A stretch of DNA of 64,000 bases from Melampsora larici-populina 98AG31. Lineage: Eukaryota; Basidiomycota; Pucciniomycetes; Pucciniales; Melampsoraceae. The stretch covers positions 1,039,397 through 1,103,396 of the forward strand of contig NW_006768765.1 in assembly GCF_000204055.1 (NCBI RefSeq). The letters run 5' to 3'. Made by a program: the position numbers and the translations under genes. Position 1 is the stretch's first letter. The number at the start of each line of letters is the position of its first letter. Below the pieces are notes generated by a model that was not told the origin of the DNA, did no database searches, and saw only the letters and a list, made by a program, of their open reading frames with translations. Of the stretch, positions 23,444-34,139 are shown in pieces.

Positions 23444-24784
23444 CTAATCCCACACAAACGTGTGCCACCTCCCACACTTGATCATCCATTCAGAAGGTTT
23501 TGATCTTGTTCCCATAACCTCCCCGACAATTTTGTTCAGCTTGAATTCTTCGACCATTTTTTCTTCTGGAAGACCAAGCTGCCCTAAACCATCTAGCATT
23601 GTAAGATTGACTTCAATCACTTATCTTTATTATGAGTTGAATATTCTAAATCATGGAACTCACTCGATCCTGACAGCCAGACTCCTTGAGACGTCAATGC
23701 AATAGTATGTTCACTACCACAGCAAGCCTGAACAACATCAATAACGTCTCCATTCTCTCCTGCTCCGCCAATGTCAACAAGTGTGGGAAATGATAGATCA
23801 CTGGCAGTTTGTCCACATTGACCATTTCGATTAGATCCCCATGTATAGAGAGTACCATCATTGCTGAGAGCGAGGCTATGAAAGGCACCACAATCAACAT
23901 ATTTCACATTTTCTAGCCCTTCTATAAGCTGTGGGGTATTAACTGGAGCTGAATGGACTCCGAGCCCTAGCTGACCCAGACGATTATCGCCACACGAGAA
24001 TACCATTGAGCGGTACCCATCATTATCAAGCTCATCTCGATTGTGAACCAGGATGAGAAAGTGACCAGCTCCGGCGGCGATATTGACTTCCGTAAGAGTC
24101 GAGTCTAGATCAGGGATATCAAGAGTGGTGCAAGTTTTTTGGCCCGATTTTGAAGGCCCCGCGAGAAGTGAATCGAAGGAGGGCCAAAGCTCTAGTTTAC
24201 AACTATAAGTGTCGGCTTGGCTTGACTGATCTGTTGGTAGCAGTGGTGCGAGTCTTACTTCTGAAGTCGGTGCCGCTAAAACAAGGCCCGTACCGCTGAT
24301 GGCCACAGCTTGATACTGTCTACAATCTTCAGCCGAGATTTTTGTCGAGTGAGGGGAATCATTGTGCCGATGTATGCACCCTTCAGTATCAAGATAGCCC
24401 AATACTTCTTCGCCCCCAATCCATTGTTTGATATTGATCAACTGAGTTGTAGTGGTACCAGGACGGATGGCGACACGATCCTGAGTATGATCGTATCCCC
24501 AAATTTGAATTCCAGACTCACTGCCCTCCGCTTCCACTAGACTCTTCCAGATGATTGAACCTGATCAGCATCAAAGACTGTTCAAAGGCGAATGGCTGAA
24601 GACTTGGCTCACCTTCTACAATCGTTTGACAGTCTGTAGCGCTAGCTATTTTCGAAAATTTAACGCCCGGACTGATTGGAACCAATTGAGGTTCATTGAT
24701 ACGTTTGCTTGCTTTGATATCTGAATTGGTCTGATGAAAGAGATTTGAGCCGAATGAACAAAGTTGATGTTGTACGCGGTTCAT
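23444..24784 (-). CDS. RCC1-repeat protein (Ats1/RCCD1-like)
   Basis: Model: complement(join(23444..23592, 23664..24560, 24613..24784)), 405 residues. RCC1 repeats fold as a seven-bladed propeller. Clear repeat signatures are VFSCGDNRLGQLGLG, FHSLALSNDGTLYTWGSNRNGQCG, SEHTIALTSQGVW then SGSNGLGQLGLP across the last intron, and the closing CGRWHTFVWD; the first blade begins LCSFGSN. Its size and single-propeller make-up resemble yeast Ats1 or human RCCD1 rather than the Ran exchange factor, but a specific role is not shown. The start codon lies 4 bp from a 5.6-kb transposon insertion, so the native leader is displaced. No upstream in-frame ATG exists on the far side of the insertion before a stop. 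Confidence 0.8.
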
Positions 24785-24788
24785 GTTG

Positions 24789-24968
24789 TATGGAATACGT
24801 GTAGACTCATACCGACATATAAACATGACATGGATTCCACATGTAATTTTTCCATGTCATGTTTGGTCAAAATTCATCTCCAAGCCAAAAACCGTCCGAC
24901 ATGACTCATACCGACACACATTGACATGGATTTTTGATTCAAAAAAACCGTGTCGTAACATGAGTCAT
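24789..24968 (+). repeat. left terminal inverted repeat of the 5.6-kb transposon
   Basis: It ends in TGAGTCAT, after which the two arms diverge. It contains two copies of ACTCATACCGACA followed by CATGACATGG or TGACATGG, and a related word just inside the arm. Such sub-repeats are the usual form of transposase binding sites. Confidence 0.85.
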
Positions 24969-25218
24969 TGCGGACGGTCTGACGACCGAAAAGTGTCATG
25001 CCGACAAAAAACATGACACCATATCACATCTAATAGATTTACCGGTTCACCACCGGTACATAGGTTTCAATATATGGCCTTTGTCTTTATATCCACTCTT
25101 TTTGCGCTTCTATCAGATTGTATCACTAGAATTTGGCACAAAACAACATAAACTATCTATTATCATAGTTCATATTACCAATATTACCACAACCCCTTCG
25201 TAAACATATTCCTTGAAG

Positions 25219-25710
25219 ATGTCTAGTGTCTGCAAAAAATGCAACATCAACTTAGTCGAACAACAATACACACAATTGAAAATGTGTGAAGACTGCCTCA
25301 AGAAGCTTAGTGATGATGTACCAGCTGTCGCTAACAAGAACAGTCAACTCTCAAGTGCTTCTGGAAATCATGCATTTAATAATCACATATCAGTAGCAGA
25401 CAAGAAGAAGGAATCGCAGGCACTTCGAAACCGCTTTGCTGCAGTGAAATCACAGGAACGTCAAGGCCTCTCACGTCTGAATCAATCAGCCTCATCTTTG
25501 TCTTCTTCTTCGAACCAACCAACCACATCAGCCACTCAATCATCATACACTTTCACTGCTAAGCTCGCAATGTATCACCATGGCCGTATCAGCCGAACGT
25601 TCTTTCCTCATCATGCAGCAAACATCAAACTTTTAATCACTGAAGAGGAAACTGATCATCTTCTCTGGATCAAAGCTTGCCGTGGAATTTTTGAGCAGTT
25701 TTCTAGTTAA
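25219..25710 (+). CDS. small CxxC protein encoded in the 5.6-kb transposon
   Basis: A 163-residue ORF begins MSSVCKKCNINLVEQQ and has two CxxC pairs within the first 25 residues (CKKC and CEDC), which could bind one zinc ion. The middle is Ser/Gln-rich and disordered, with a basic helix (KKKESQALRNRFAAVKSQERQ). The C-terminus (YHHGRISRTFFPHHAANIKLLITEEE) looks folded. I know no family for it. It lies directly inside the left terminal repeat in the orientation of the oxygenase gene, so it is probable transposon cargo, perhaps a DNA-binding accessory protein. A 33-bp palindrome follows its stop. Confidence 0.5.
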   Translation: MSSVCKKCNINLVEQQYTQLKMCEDCLKKLSDDVPAVANKNSQLSSASGNHAFNNHISVADKKKESQALRNRFAAVKSQERQGLSRLNQSASSLSSSSNQPTTSATQSSYTFTAKLAMYHHGRISRTFFPHHAANIKLLITEEETDHLLWIKACRGIFEQFSS

Positions 25711-25762
25711 ATACGAGAAATAAGGAACAACATTCCACTAAACAGCATTTAGTCACAATGTA

Positions 25763-25795
25763 TTTCATTTTGAAAATTCGAAATTCAAAATGAAA
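25763..25795. repeat. palindrome after the CxxC gene
   Basis: Perfect 12-bp arms, TTTCATTTTGAA and its complement, surround a 9-base centre containing TTCGAA. It lies 53 bp after the stop codon of the CxxC gene. Confidence 0.6.
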
Positions 25796-26204
25796 CTTTT
25801 AAACACAGCTCTGGTCTAAAGTCCCTTCTGAATCGCCAACTCTCCCCACCTATCAACTCAAACATTCCATCTTTCACTTTTGTTTCTTTGGGTAAGTATT
25901 TCAACTCCTCCTATCTTTCAAGTACCCACAATATTTAACTTCTTTTGTCTTCAATCAATTCTACCTAAAACGATTAGGACAACTGAAATTGAACCAAAGG
26001 AACCATCACGATTCAAGTTTCCCCAAATCACGATTTGATTTGACTCAAATTTATTTGGTTCATCATTGAACTGTTCTCTTCTTCATGTATAGATAATTTC
26101 ATTGATTGGTTCATCAACTTCACATTGACTATTTTTGTTTTTGGATCAATAGTTCTTTTAGTGATTAGATATCAAAACATTATCTCAACCTAAATTAACT
26201 AGAT

Positions 26205-26330
26205 TCGATCGTTTCCTTTCGATTCAACGATAACGAATCAATTCCTTTTGATTTAACGATAACGAATCGTTTCCTTTTGATTTAACAATAACGAATTGTT
26301 CCCATTTGATTGAACAAAAACAGTTCGTTT
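26205..26330. repeat. degenerate tandem repeat, about 29-bp period
   Basis: Three to four diverged units share ACGAATC, TTCCTTTTGATTTAAC and GATA words, and the same words continue irregularly to about 26425. It lies inside the 5.6-kb transposon upstream of the oxygenase ORF and is AT-rich and non-coding. Confidence 0.6.
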
Positions 26331-26772
26331 TGATCTGAAATCCATCGTTTTGATCCGAAATTGACCGTTTCCCTTTTGAAATCAATCGTTTTGATTAGAA
26401 ATCGATCTTTTCCATCCAAAATCAATTGTTTTCAATTTCTTCCATTTAGATCATGATGATTACGTGAGATCCAACTTGATACCTTCTTCCATGATGGTCA
26501 GATACCAGTACACGCAGAAGTCTCACAGGTCAATTTGATAGAGGATGGAATCAGATCTTGCATGTTCATTCTTCACTATGTGAATGCGGAACTACTTGAT
26601 CTCCATTCCTCTATCAAATTGGTTTTGGATCATGATGATCTACGGTCCCTGCTGAGGTTCAACTGTACTTGTCCTCCCCAAGAAGACTGGGTTGGCTTCA
26701 CGCACCAGACTCTTGTGGGTAGGGTTTGACGCAGACCTTATGCAAGCCTAATCATCATTATCCAAGTGTGGG

Positions 26773-28281
26773 ATGGACACTGAAAGTGGGTTGCTATCTG
26801 ACTGTAAGGGATCTTTAGCTGATGACCTTTTAATTTTGTCTTTTATTAGTGATAAGAAGAAATATAGATCTCCATCACAGAAACGTGGTCGAAAAAAGCT
26901 TAAAGCTGATCAAGTAGAAATTCGAATAGCAATCAAGAAAACCAAGATCATTGCTTGTTGGGTTCATCATCCAAATACCCCAACCCCTTCTTCTGATCAG
27001 ACGTTGGACATGAATCGAGCTGAGAAACGAGCTCACATTCGTGCTGAATTTAAACAGAAGATCCGTGATCGATTTGGTCTTCCTAGAGATGCTACATTCA
27101 TCTTTCGAACTGAGCATGGAAAACAAAAACATTTATCACTTACGTTTGGTACTGTAGTCTTATTGAATAAATATGGAACAAAGCTCCTTGCTGTGGTCCG
27201 ATTCAACAAACGTCAATATACTGGAAAACGGTTGAACACAGGAAAATTGAAGTGCGAACTTGTACCTGAATGTGCAAAACTCTTCGAAAACTTCAACAAC
27301 TCAATCATGACTTTATATCAACATGGAACTGCCCGATATCGCTGTGTGACAAATGGTGCAGCTGAAGCTCTGAAGCACATGAAATCTGGTCAGATGTTTG
27401 TGATGGGGTTTCGTGGTGGATATAGGCAGAAAAAATATGGTGGTGTGTATTTATTATTATTATTGTTTTAACTTTTCTATGATTTGGAGGAGAGTTTGAT
27501 TTTATTCTTTTGGCTACTAGGTCCTTACGCTCTCAATCCGACTACTGCACACCTTGTGGCTTGAATGGAAAATGACTTACGTCATCAGATGTACCTTCCA
27601 TATATCAATCACTTCTTAGTGGAACGATTTGCATCTCTATCCCTTGGTGCCTTTCAATCCAACTGTGAACGAGCTGCACAATGTCATGCACCATCCTGGG
27701 CATCAAAGTCTTTTTTCAAATCACCCAATGGACGTGTCTTTGGTTCCAATTTTGTTATCACACGTGATGAGTTTGCTAACAAGGTGCATGTTGATAACAA
27801 TCACTCCGGCTATACCTTTGGATTATTTAGTCTGATTCATCGGGATACAGGTAGGTTGTATCGACGTGGTAGAACCTCAAAGCATGGCTATACTAAAGGA
27901 GCCCAATTTGTATTTCCTGACTACAATTTTGACATTAATTTTGATGGATGTGATGGAGCTGTTGAAATGGTTTGGGCATCAGACATCAAACACTACAGTA
28001 CTCACTTGAAGACTTTTACTCATGATCATCAACCTATCAAGCCAGAGGATGCAAAGATAACCCAATTCGGATCATCTTGTCAAATTGCTAAAAGTATAGT
28101 TCAACGTCTTAACCAGCTTACTGACATGCGAGACAACAGGAGCGATGAAGAGTGGGAAATTTACCGAGAAACATTAGTTGAAAATTATGCAGACGAGTTG
28201 ATTCGTAAATGTGATATGATAAAATGTCAGAAGCAGAAGGATGAGATGGAAGCTTTCAAAGCAAAATTGAAATCCTTGTAA
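26773..28281 (+). pseudogene. TET/JBP-like 2OG-Fe(II) dioxygenase with one internal stop
   Basis: Frame: join(26773..27442, 27521..28281), 476 codons including one in-frame TGA at 27562-27564 just after the intron. The N-terminal part (KQKIRDRFGLPRDATF, LSLTFGTVVLLNKYG, LAVVRFNKRQY) and the oxygenase core resemble the rust-expanded Tet-like 2OG-Fe(II) oxygenase family. The iron ligands fit the HxD motif in NKVHVDNNHSGYTFG and the distal histidine in DIKHYST; GAQFVFPDYNFDINF lies between them. The family is related to enzymes that oxidise 5-methylcytosine or thymine in DNA. A tail of charged helices follows. The TGA would cut the product before the catalytic core unless read through. The start codon is uncertain. 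Confidence 0.72.
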
Positions 28282-28465
28282 TTTCACTTTTTTTTTCTAT
28301 TTTTATAAACAGTTTGTCTCCTTTTATCACATTATGAATCAGTGTTTGTTTCTTTTTCCGTAAACAAAAAAACATATTTGTCTCTTTTAATCAAGAACTA
28401 AAAAAACCATCCAAGAAAAGATGCATATAAAACATGAGTTTTCAAATAGAATTATAAAACATTCA

Positions 28466-30030
28466 TCACAAAGTACCAAAAGAGTTTAGATCTTTTCCTT
28501 CAAAGAGAGTGCCATCCCAGTTGTGATCTACCAAAGCGTTACACATAAAACGAAATGCAACCCATATATTAGAGTACTTGAGGTTCTTGTGTGAGAGATT
28601 CAAGGTGGGCATGATGAGATCTGCAACCAATGAAAACCAGTCAGGTGTGTAAGTAAACAAACTATGTATCTCAGGATAATCTTCTAAGATTTGACTATCT
28701 ATGTCTTCAGGGGGGACATGAATCAACCCATCATCCCCATCAAACAACTCAACAGGATTTTTGTAGCAAAAGTCAGCACTGTGACCACTGGGAAGGGCGG
28801 AGTGAGGATCCTTTCTACGTTTGCTCTGGTTGTATCGTTCGGTAAATAGATCCAACTGATTCTGAATGAAAGGAATCCACAAATAAAGGAACAAAAGCCT
28901 TCAAAACAAGTAACAGTCAGCTTTCATTCTAAAAGGAGTAGGAGTATCACTTACCAATCAAGTTGAATGTCAGGGTCAAAGAAACCAGCCTCGAGTGAAT
29001 TAAAAAGTCTTTGAACAACACCACAATTATGTTGTCGCATTAATTGACTCCAAAAGCACTCTATTTTCTGGTTCCGAACTGATTTTGTAAACTTGTGTCT
29101 TTTCAATGCTTGTTCCTCTGGAATTCCGCCGTGAATACAAACAAACGCAGAGTGACTGGCTGCCATCTTCCCAGTCTCAGTTCCTCAATCAGTGTAAAGA
29201 TACTGTGGTGCACCACCATACTTTTTAACACATTGAAGATAGTATATATCAATATGACGGGGGTCACTATTGGTGACATGTACAAAGAGACCCAGAATGT
29301 GGCAAGACCAAGCATTGATGAATCCATATATCCTAATGCCCCACTTCTGGAGCTTGTCATGACCGTCTGCCGGCCATATATGATTTGGACCTGGACACCT
29401 AAAAGTACGGCGAACTAGGACTCTTCTTTGCCGGCGTAATACTCCTTCTGGATCAATTTGCTCAACATTTCTGCAAGACGGTCTCTGTTTGTTTGTAAAA
29501 AGGTAAGTATGCATCTTGTCAGATAGATTACAAGGTGAAGAGCAGACCTATGAATGTGGACATTGTGTTCCTTGAGTAAAATGTTCTTGATGGAACGAAT
29601 GCCAGCTTCTTCTCCATTTTCTGACTGGATATCGGTAACAAGCTGGCCTACCTCTTCTTCTGTGTACTTTCCTTTGTCAATATCATCAACCTTACGAGTT
29701 AGGTTCATGTCTTTGCAATTACAAGCTAAGGTTGATCAACTAATTTTGATATGATCCTCATTCTTCAAGCATATGAGCATCTCTTCGATTGATTTGCCTT
29801 CATGGAAGTGTTTGCTGATGGCATTACGTCTTTGAAGCTGTTTCTTGCGAAGGGGAGGCTGAGTTTTGTTGTGATTCAAATGTTTACGATGTCAATTGAT
29901 TGTTCTCTCAGTCAGCCTTATTCCTTCTTTTGCAAGTTCATCTTGTATTTCTCGTATGGTGAGTCTGTTGTTGAAACCATTTTCCAGCACCAAGTTGATA
30001 ATAGCTTTGTTGTTTTGTTGAAACGTGTTT
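28466..30030 (-). pseudogene. integrase-like DDE transposase (IS3EU-like) with three internal stops
   Basis: Exons: complement(join(28466..28898, 28955..29482, 29548..about 30030)). An N-terminal helix-turn-helix region (LTIREIQDELAKEGIRLTERTIN) is followed by SIEEMLICLKNEDHIKIS, GIRSIKNILLKEHNVHIHRP and DPEGVLRRQRRVLVRR. The integrase core then starts at CPGPNHIW. Catalytic residues: D in WPADGHDKL, D in QYLYTD, and E in NQKIECFW, 42 codons after the second D. In-frame TGA codons lie at 29892-29894, 29736-29738 and 29185-29187, the last directly after the second catalytic Asp. The 5' end was not found. The family resembles eukaryotic integrase-core transposases known from fish and corals. 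It reads toward the oxygenase gene. Confidence 0.75.
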
Positions 30031-30233
30031 TTTTGTTTTTTTTTTTACAAATTTCGCTTTTCTACGTGTAGAAAAGCGGTCAAGCAAAACGCGATTTCTC
30101 AAAATCCGGGCTAAGTGAACGCAGCCTGAGTGTTTAATTCTTTTTTTGGACTCTAAATTGAAATATTACAAAAAAAAACATCTGGAGTCATGTTGTGTTG
30201 GTATGAGACTTCCCGGACGGCATGATGTACGAG

Positions 30234-30413
30234 ATGACTCATGTTACAACACGGTTTTTTTGAATCAAAAATCCATGTCGATGTGTGTGGGTATGAGTCA
30301 TGTCGGACGGTTTTTGGTTCGGAGATGAATTTCGACCAAACATGACATGAAAAAATTACATGTGGAATCCATGTCATGTTTATATGTCGGTATGAGTCTA
30401 CACGTATTCCATA
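30234..30413 (-). repeat. right terminal inverted repeat of the 5.6-kb transposon
   Basis: It is the inverted counterpart of 24789-24968, with about a dozen substitutions. A further CTCATACCAACACAACATGA-like sub-repeat lies just inside it (about 30186-30210, minus strand). The outer end CCATA abuts the ATGTTG target duplicate. Confidence 0.85.
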
Positions 30414-30421
30414 ATGTTGTG

Positions 30422-30490
30422 CTAACTTAACTAAGTCCCTCTCGGACGAACGAGTAGTCGAGACGTCCGAGAGGGACTTAGTTAAGTTAG
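30422..30490. mobile_element. 69-bp foldback MITE next to the 5.6-kb transposon
   Basis: Perfect 27-bp arms start with CTAACTTAACTAAGTCCC (30422-30448; complement at 30464-30490) around a 15-base centre. The 8-bp sequence ATGTTGTG lies directly before it (30414-30421) and again after it (30492-30499, one base beyond the arm), a likely target duplication. The first six bases of the left copy are also the right target duplicate of the big transposon. Confidence 0.75.
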
Positions 30491-30499
30491 AATGTTGTG

Positions 30500-31702
30500 A
30501 CCGATTGCCCAATCGAAATCCGCTAAATGCCGTCCTTGAATCTAAATTCATGCCCCGGCTCTTTTCATGCTTGTGCGGATCCACGCTCGGGAGTGACACT
30601 CAAGCATTCGACTCAAGCAGCGTCATGAGCAAGGACCATCTGGAAGTCACCCAAAGGGCTTCACAAGTTAACTATGTCTTGTAGGTTATTCAAAATGCCT
30701 GCTCGATTGCCTTCGAACATAACCCCTTGCGGCGCTGCCCCCCGCAGGGATGCTTGGAGATTCCCTTGCCATGCGAGCGCGCAATTTTTTCCAGTCAACC
30801 TCGTTATATATATGTGTCTCTTGTTTCGACAAGTAGAAATATCTTTGGAGAATTTTTTTGTTAGCCTTATATGAAAGCCTCGGTTCTGGATCGGATTTTG
30901 CGAAACATCTTAACGGTTTGTTGGCTTCTCATACGATTTGATGAACGTTCGGTCGTGATGGAAGCACCACTTCGCCCGTACATGGCTGCTCAAGCTACGT
31001 TTTGCCATGGGTTCTCCACCTTGCCTGCGTTGTTTTTCTTTATCGACCGACATGGTGGAGCTTTGTTGTACGCATTGCAAATCCCGTTACTACTTCATGA
31101 TTCTCCAGTGCGGACGGCTCAGCATCACGCTTACATATTTCGGCGTGCCTGTGAGCGATCAACAAGCAGGGCTCAAATCCTGGTTGAGAGTCAAAGCCCG
31201 GGTGCATCTGGTTGCGATTGAGACCAATTTCACACTTTGACTTTTTGTGAAATTGATATTTTCACGAGGATTGATCAGGATGTTATAGTCAATGTGATCG
31301 AAGTCTTCTCATTGGTTGGCATCGAGTGAAAGAGTTGTATGGATGCCCAAAAGACGCGTCTGATCGAACGGTTATCCTATTTACTTGACCTGAAAGATTT
31401 TTGGGCCATTATATACGCCGAGTTGTGAAATCAACTGAGAAATTGCTGAGGATTGAGATCGAACCAATTAGCAGCCCTTGAGTTCACGCGTTTGGAAAGG
31501 ATGAGTGAAATTGGTCAAAGCATCAAGAACCGAGTATATAAACTGATTCACGAGCTGTTTCCTTTGGCCTCCATTCATCATCCTTACCATCTATTTCCAA
31601 ACTCACATTTTCAAAATCTTCCACCAAAATCCTATCATCAACTTTCTAAACCCTCATCTCAATTATTCGAAGCTCTAAACGTCATCTTTCAAATATCCAA
31701 CA
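30500..31702. other. displaced 5' flank of the RCC1 gene and promoter of the next gene
   Basis: Before the insertions, the sequence from 30500 lay directly upstream of the RCC1 start codon, so it should hold that gene's native promoter. The right-hand part should hold the promoter of the gene at 31703. The frames in between show no recognisable domain. Confidence 0.45.
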
Positions 31703-32357
31703 ATGTTTTCTGCTATACTTTCTGAAGCTTCACGGGCCCAGGTTGCTCAAGGTGCTCAATGGCTACTCGACGTCATGGGTGGTGCCCCGGTCTTGACTTC
31801 CAAAGTCAACTATAAGTTGTGTTTGGCGGTCGCGGTCTTCGTATTGATCATGGATCTCCTCAACAAAGTCTCACCCTCGTTCTCGAGCGATGTGAACAAA
31901 TTCCTTGCTCGCGTTCAAGAAGAGCTCGATTACTTTTCACCATCAGAACTAGGACAATCACTGGTAAGCTTTTTTTTCTTTTGTACATTTTTGGCGTCCC
32001 GTTCAACTTCTGACATCTTGATTTATCTCCTCTTTCAGACTCCTTTACTCAGCACCAAGAAACACTCGTCAATTCTGCCTTACGGCACCATGGAGAAAAG
32101 TCCACGACAAGATGTCTCTGCGCCCTCCATCTCTGGGCCGTTTGTGAATCTGCATGAAAATCTTACCAAGATTTCAGTGCAAGAGAAAGCGAAAAACTAT
32201 CATCAGGTTAGTTCTCATTACTGCGAAAAGATATATGGAAACTTTGTCTGATCCTTTGTTCATTACGACTTTCTTCTAACAGCGGATCAGGGAGCTTTTG
32301 AAACCAAAAGCGCGAAGCGTTTCCCCAACTTCCGCGCCACTCAGTCAAGCACCCTAG
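31703..32357 (+). CDS. hypothetical protein with one membrane segment
   Basis: Model: join(31703..31963, 32039..32206, 32283..32357), 167 residues. Introns of 75 and 76 bp are both phase 0 with GTAAGC and GTTAGT donors. A hydrophobic stretch (YKLCLAVAVFVLIMDLL) lies at about residues 37-53, preceded by a short amphipathic start (MFSAILSEASRAQVAQGAQW). The rest is polar, with a basic end (RIRELLKPKARS). There is no signal peptide and no known domain. The regular splice signals and frame support a real gene, probably lineage-specific. Confidence 0.6.
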
Positions 32358-34139
32358 ATCACGTTCACGCATCGATATATGCCCAACATTTCAGCTCTTC
32401 AGGTCAGTCTACTACTGCTAATGCCTCTGACATATCTTATGTGCAGTCACTGATCGGTAACCTGTGTTATAGATCATCCTGACTAGCTCGCTTCGAAACC
32501 AAACCTGGAGCATGCCACCGAGACAATCGGAGGAATTTCTAGCCAGCTGCAAAAAACAATCATTGCAACAATCAGCCTAGAACTAACGAAGCAATGCTTG
32601 ATAATCGGACGCGTACTTCGACAATTTCAATGATCCCGCGCTTGTGCTCTACTTGCCCACGAATCTTGCTCTCGAACGCGTTCGGAGGTCGTGAATGATC
32701 GCGATAACCACCGTCATAGTATTAGTGCCCAGTGAATTATCATCTTGGCTGCAAACCATTAATCAAATCACACCGCACACAATTCAGATTCCCAATTCTC
32801 ATTCACTCATCACGCATCAACCAAAGGTCACATACTCTACCCTCGCCATATCATCTAAAATCGTTTGGAAACATAGTCTTCATCTCAATCAATCTTACAA
32901 TCCACCTTTCGTGATCCCTCACTTGATTGGTCCCAAATCAAATTCTTTGGCAGCTTCAAATATATTTTATCTCGTTGTGTGGTGCTTTGACCTTTCTTAG
33001 TTGCTTATCATTCAGTAATCTTTTTTCAGTAATCTCAGTTTCAATTTATTTCACATCTCTTTCTCACTTTTAATCTCATTTTTATCTGTTAGAATATCAA
33101 TCACTTAAAACTCATTTTTGTATCTCATCATTGAGTTTGATGTTTTGATTTCCTTTTCTCTTTCTCTTTCTCTTTCTCTCTATTTCATTTTCTCTTTCTC
33201 TCTATTTCATTTTCTCTCTATTCTCATTTTCTTCATTTCTTTTTAATTTCTCAATTTTTTGCAACTCATTTCACATTTTCTCATGAAAGAGTCTTTAGCT
33301 TTTGTTCCAACAGTGAGTATAGTATCTCATAGATCTTTTGAGAACCATTTCAAGTTAATAAGATTATGTATCGGAGTGTTTCCAGATACCTGAACTCTTT
33401 CACCTTAGCGGAGAATTTAGTCACAAGTAGAAAAGTGAGAGATGTTTAAAACATCATGATCAGGTTTTGAGTGCGGTCATTTTTTTATGTATGGTATTCT
33501 CGAAAAAAACCTCTTACAATCTGGTTTCTCAAAATTTTGGTAAAGTATCCATGGCATGACTCTTCCAATTGAACTTGTACAAAACAGATTTAATTTCCAT
33601 TATAGGTCTTCTTGGCATTGCCACTATGTATATATCAATCTAAATCAAATGGTATCAATAAAAATTAAGAATAGTAACTTTGTTTTTAAATATCACTTTA
33701 AAACATAATACAAGTTGGCCTCTAAGAAGAATATGATTGTAAGGAAACAAAAATTAGAAACTTATTGAAAAAATGAAATAAATATCAAAGTATAAAATCA
33801 ACATCAAAATAATTAAGTAAACTGAAAAGCACGTAAAGACAGTTTTGTTATACTTCAATCATTTAAAAGAATTGAAAGAATCATCCATCATTTCAATCTA
33901 GCTCTCATGGCTGATCTCATACTACCTGAGTACAAAGTATGTACAAAAGTTAAAAAAAGATAACCGAACAACAGATGATACTCAGGGAAAACAAATGACC
34001 AGATCATCATCACGAGTTAAGACTGTCCAAAGGAATGCCAAAAGAACAATACCGAACTGAAAGATGATATAACCCATTAACCTTTCTAACTTCATTGATC
34101 CCACATCTCTATCAAAGGTATATCAAATCAAACCGCAAT
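32358..34139. other. convergent intergenic region with CT-rich microsatellite
   Basis: AT-rich spacer between two converging genes. From about 33150 to 33231 the plus strand is an imperfect CTTT/CTCT repeat. Nothing else was recognised. Confidence 0.5.

Larger units (their letters stand above)
24789..30413. mobile_element. 5.6-kb TIR transposon with integrase-like transposase and TET/JBP-like dioxygenase
   Basis: The element is bounded by 180-bp inverted repeats (24789-24968 and 30234-30413) that match at well over 90% by eye and begin TATGGAATACGTGTAG. It is flanked by the exact 6-bp direct repeat ATGTTG (24783-24788 and 30414-30419). Inside are a small CxxC protein gene (plus), a TET/JBP-like 2-oxoglutarate oxygenase (plus, one internal TGA), and an integrase-like DDE transposase (minus, three internal TGAs). 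The two large genes converge at 28281/28466. The genes are damaged but the ends are still well matched. The transposase type suggests an IS3EU-like superfamily; TET/JBP cargo is known from KDZ transposons of basidiomycetes, which use a different transposase. Confidence 0.85.

Noticed and set aside
24783..24968. Open frame reading through the left terminal repeat into the transposon
   Set aside because: The same peptide appears from the right terminal repeat on the other strand, because the two are inverted copies; it is not a gene.
30871..31221. 116-codon frame on the plus strand between the transposon and the next gene
   Set aside because: No domain, no splice support and atypical composition.
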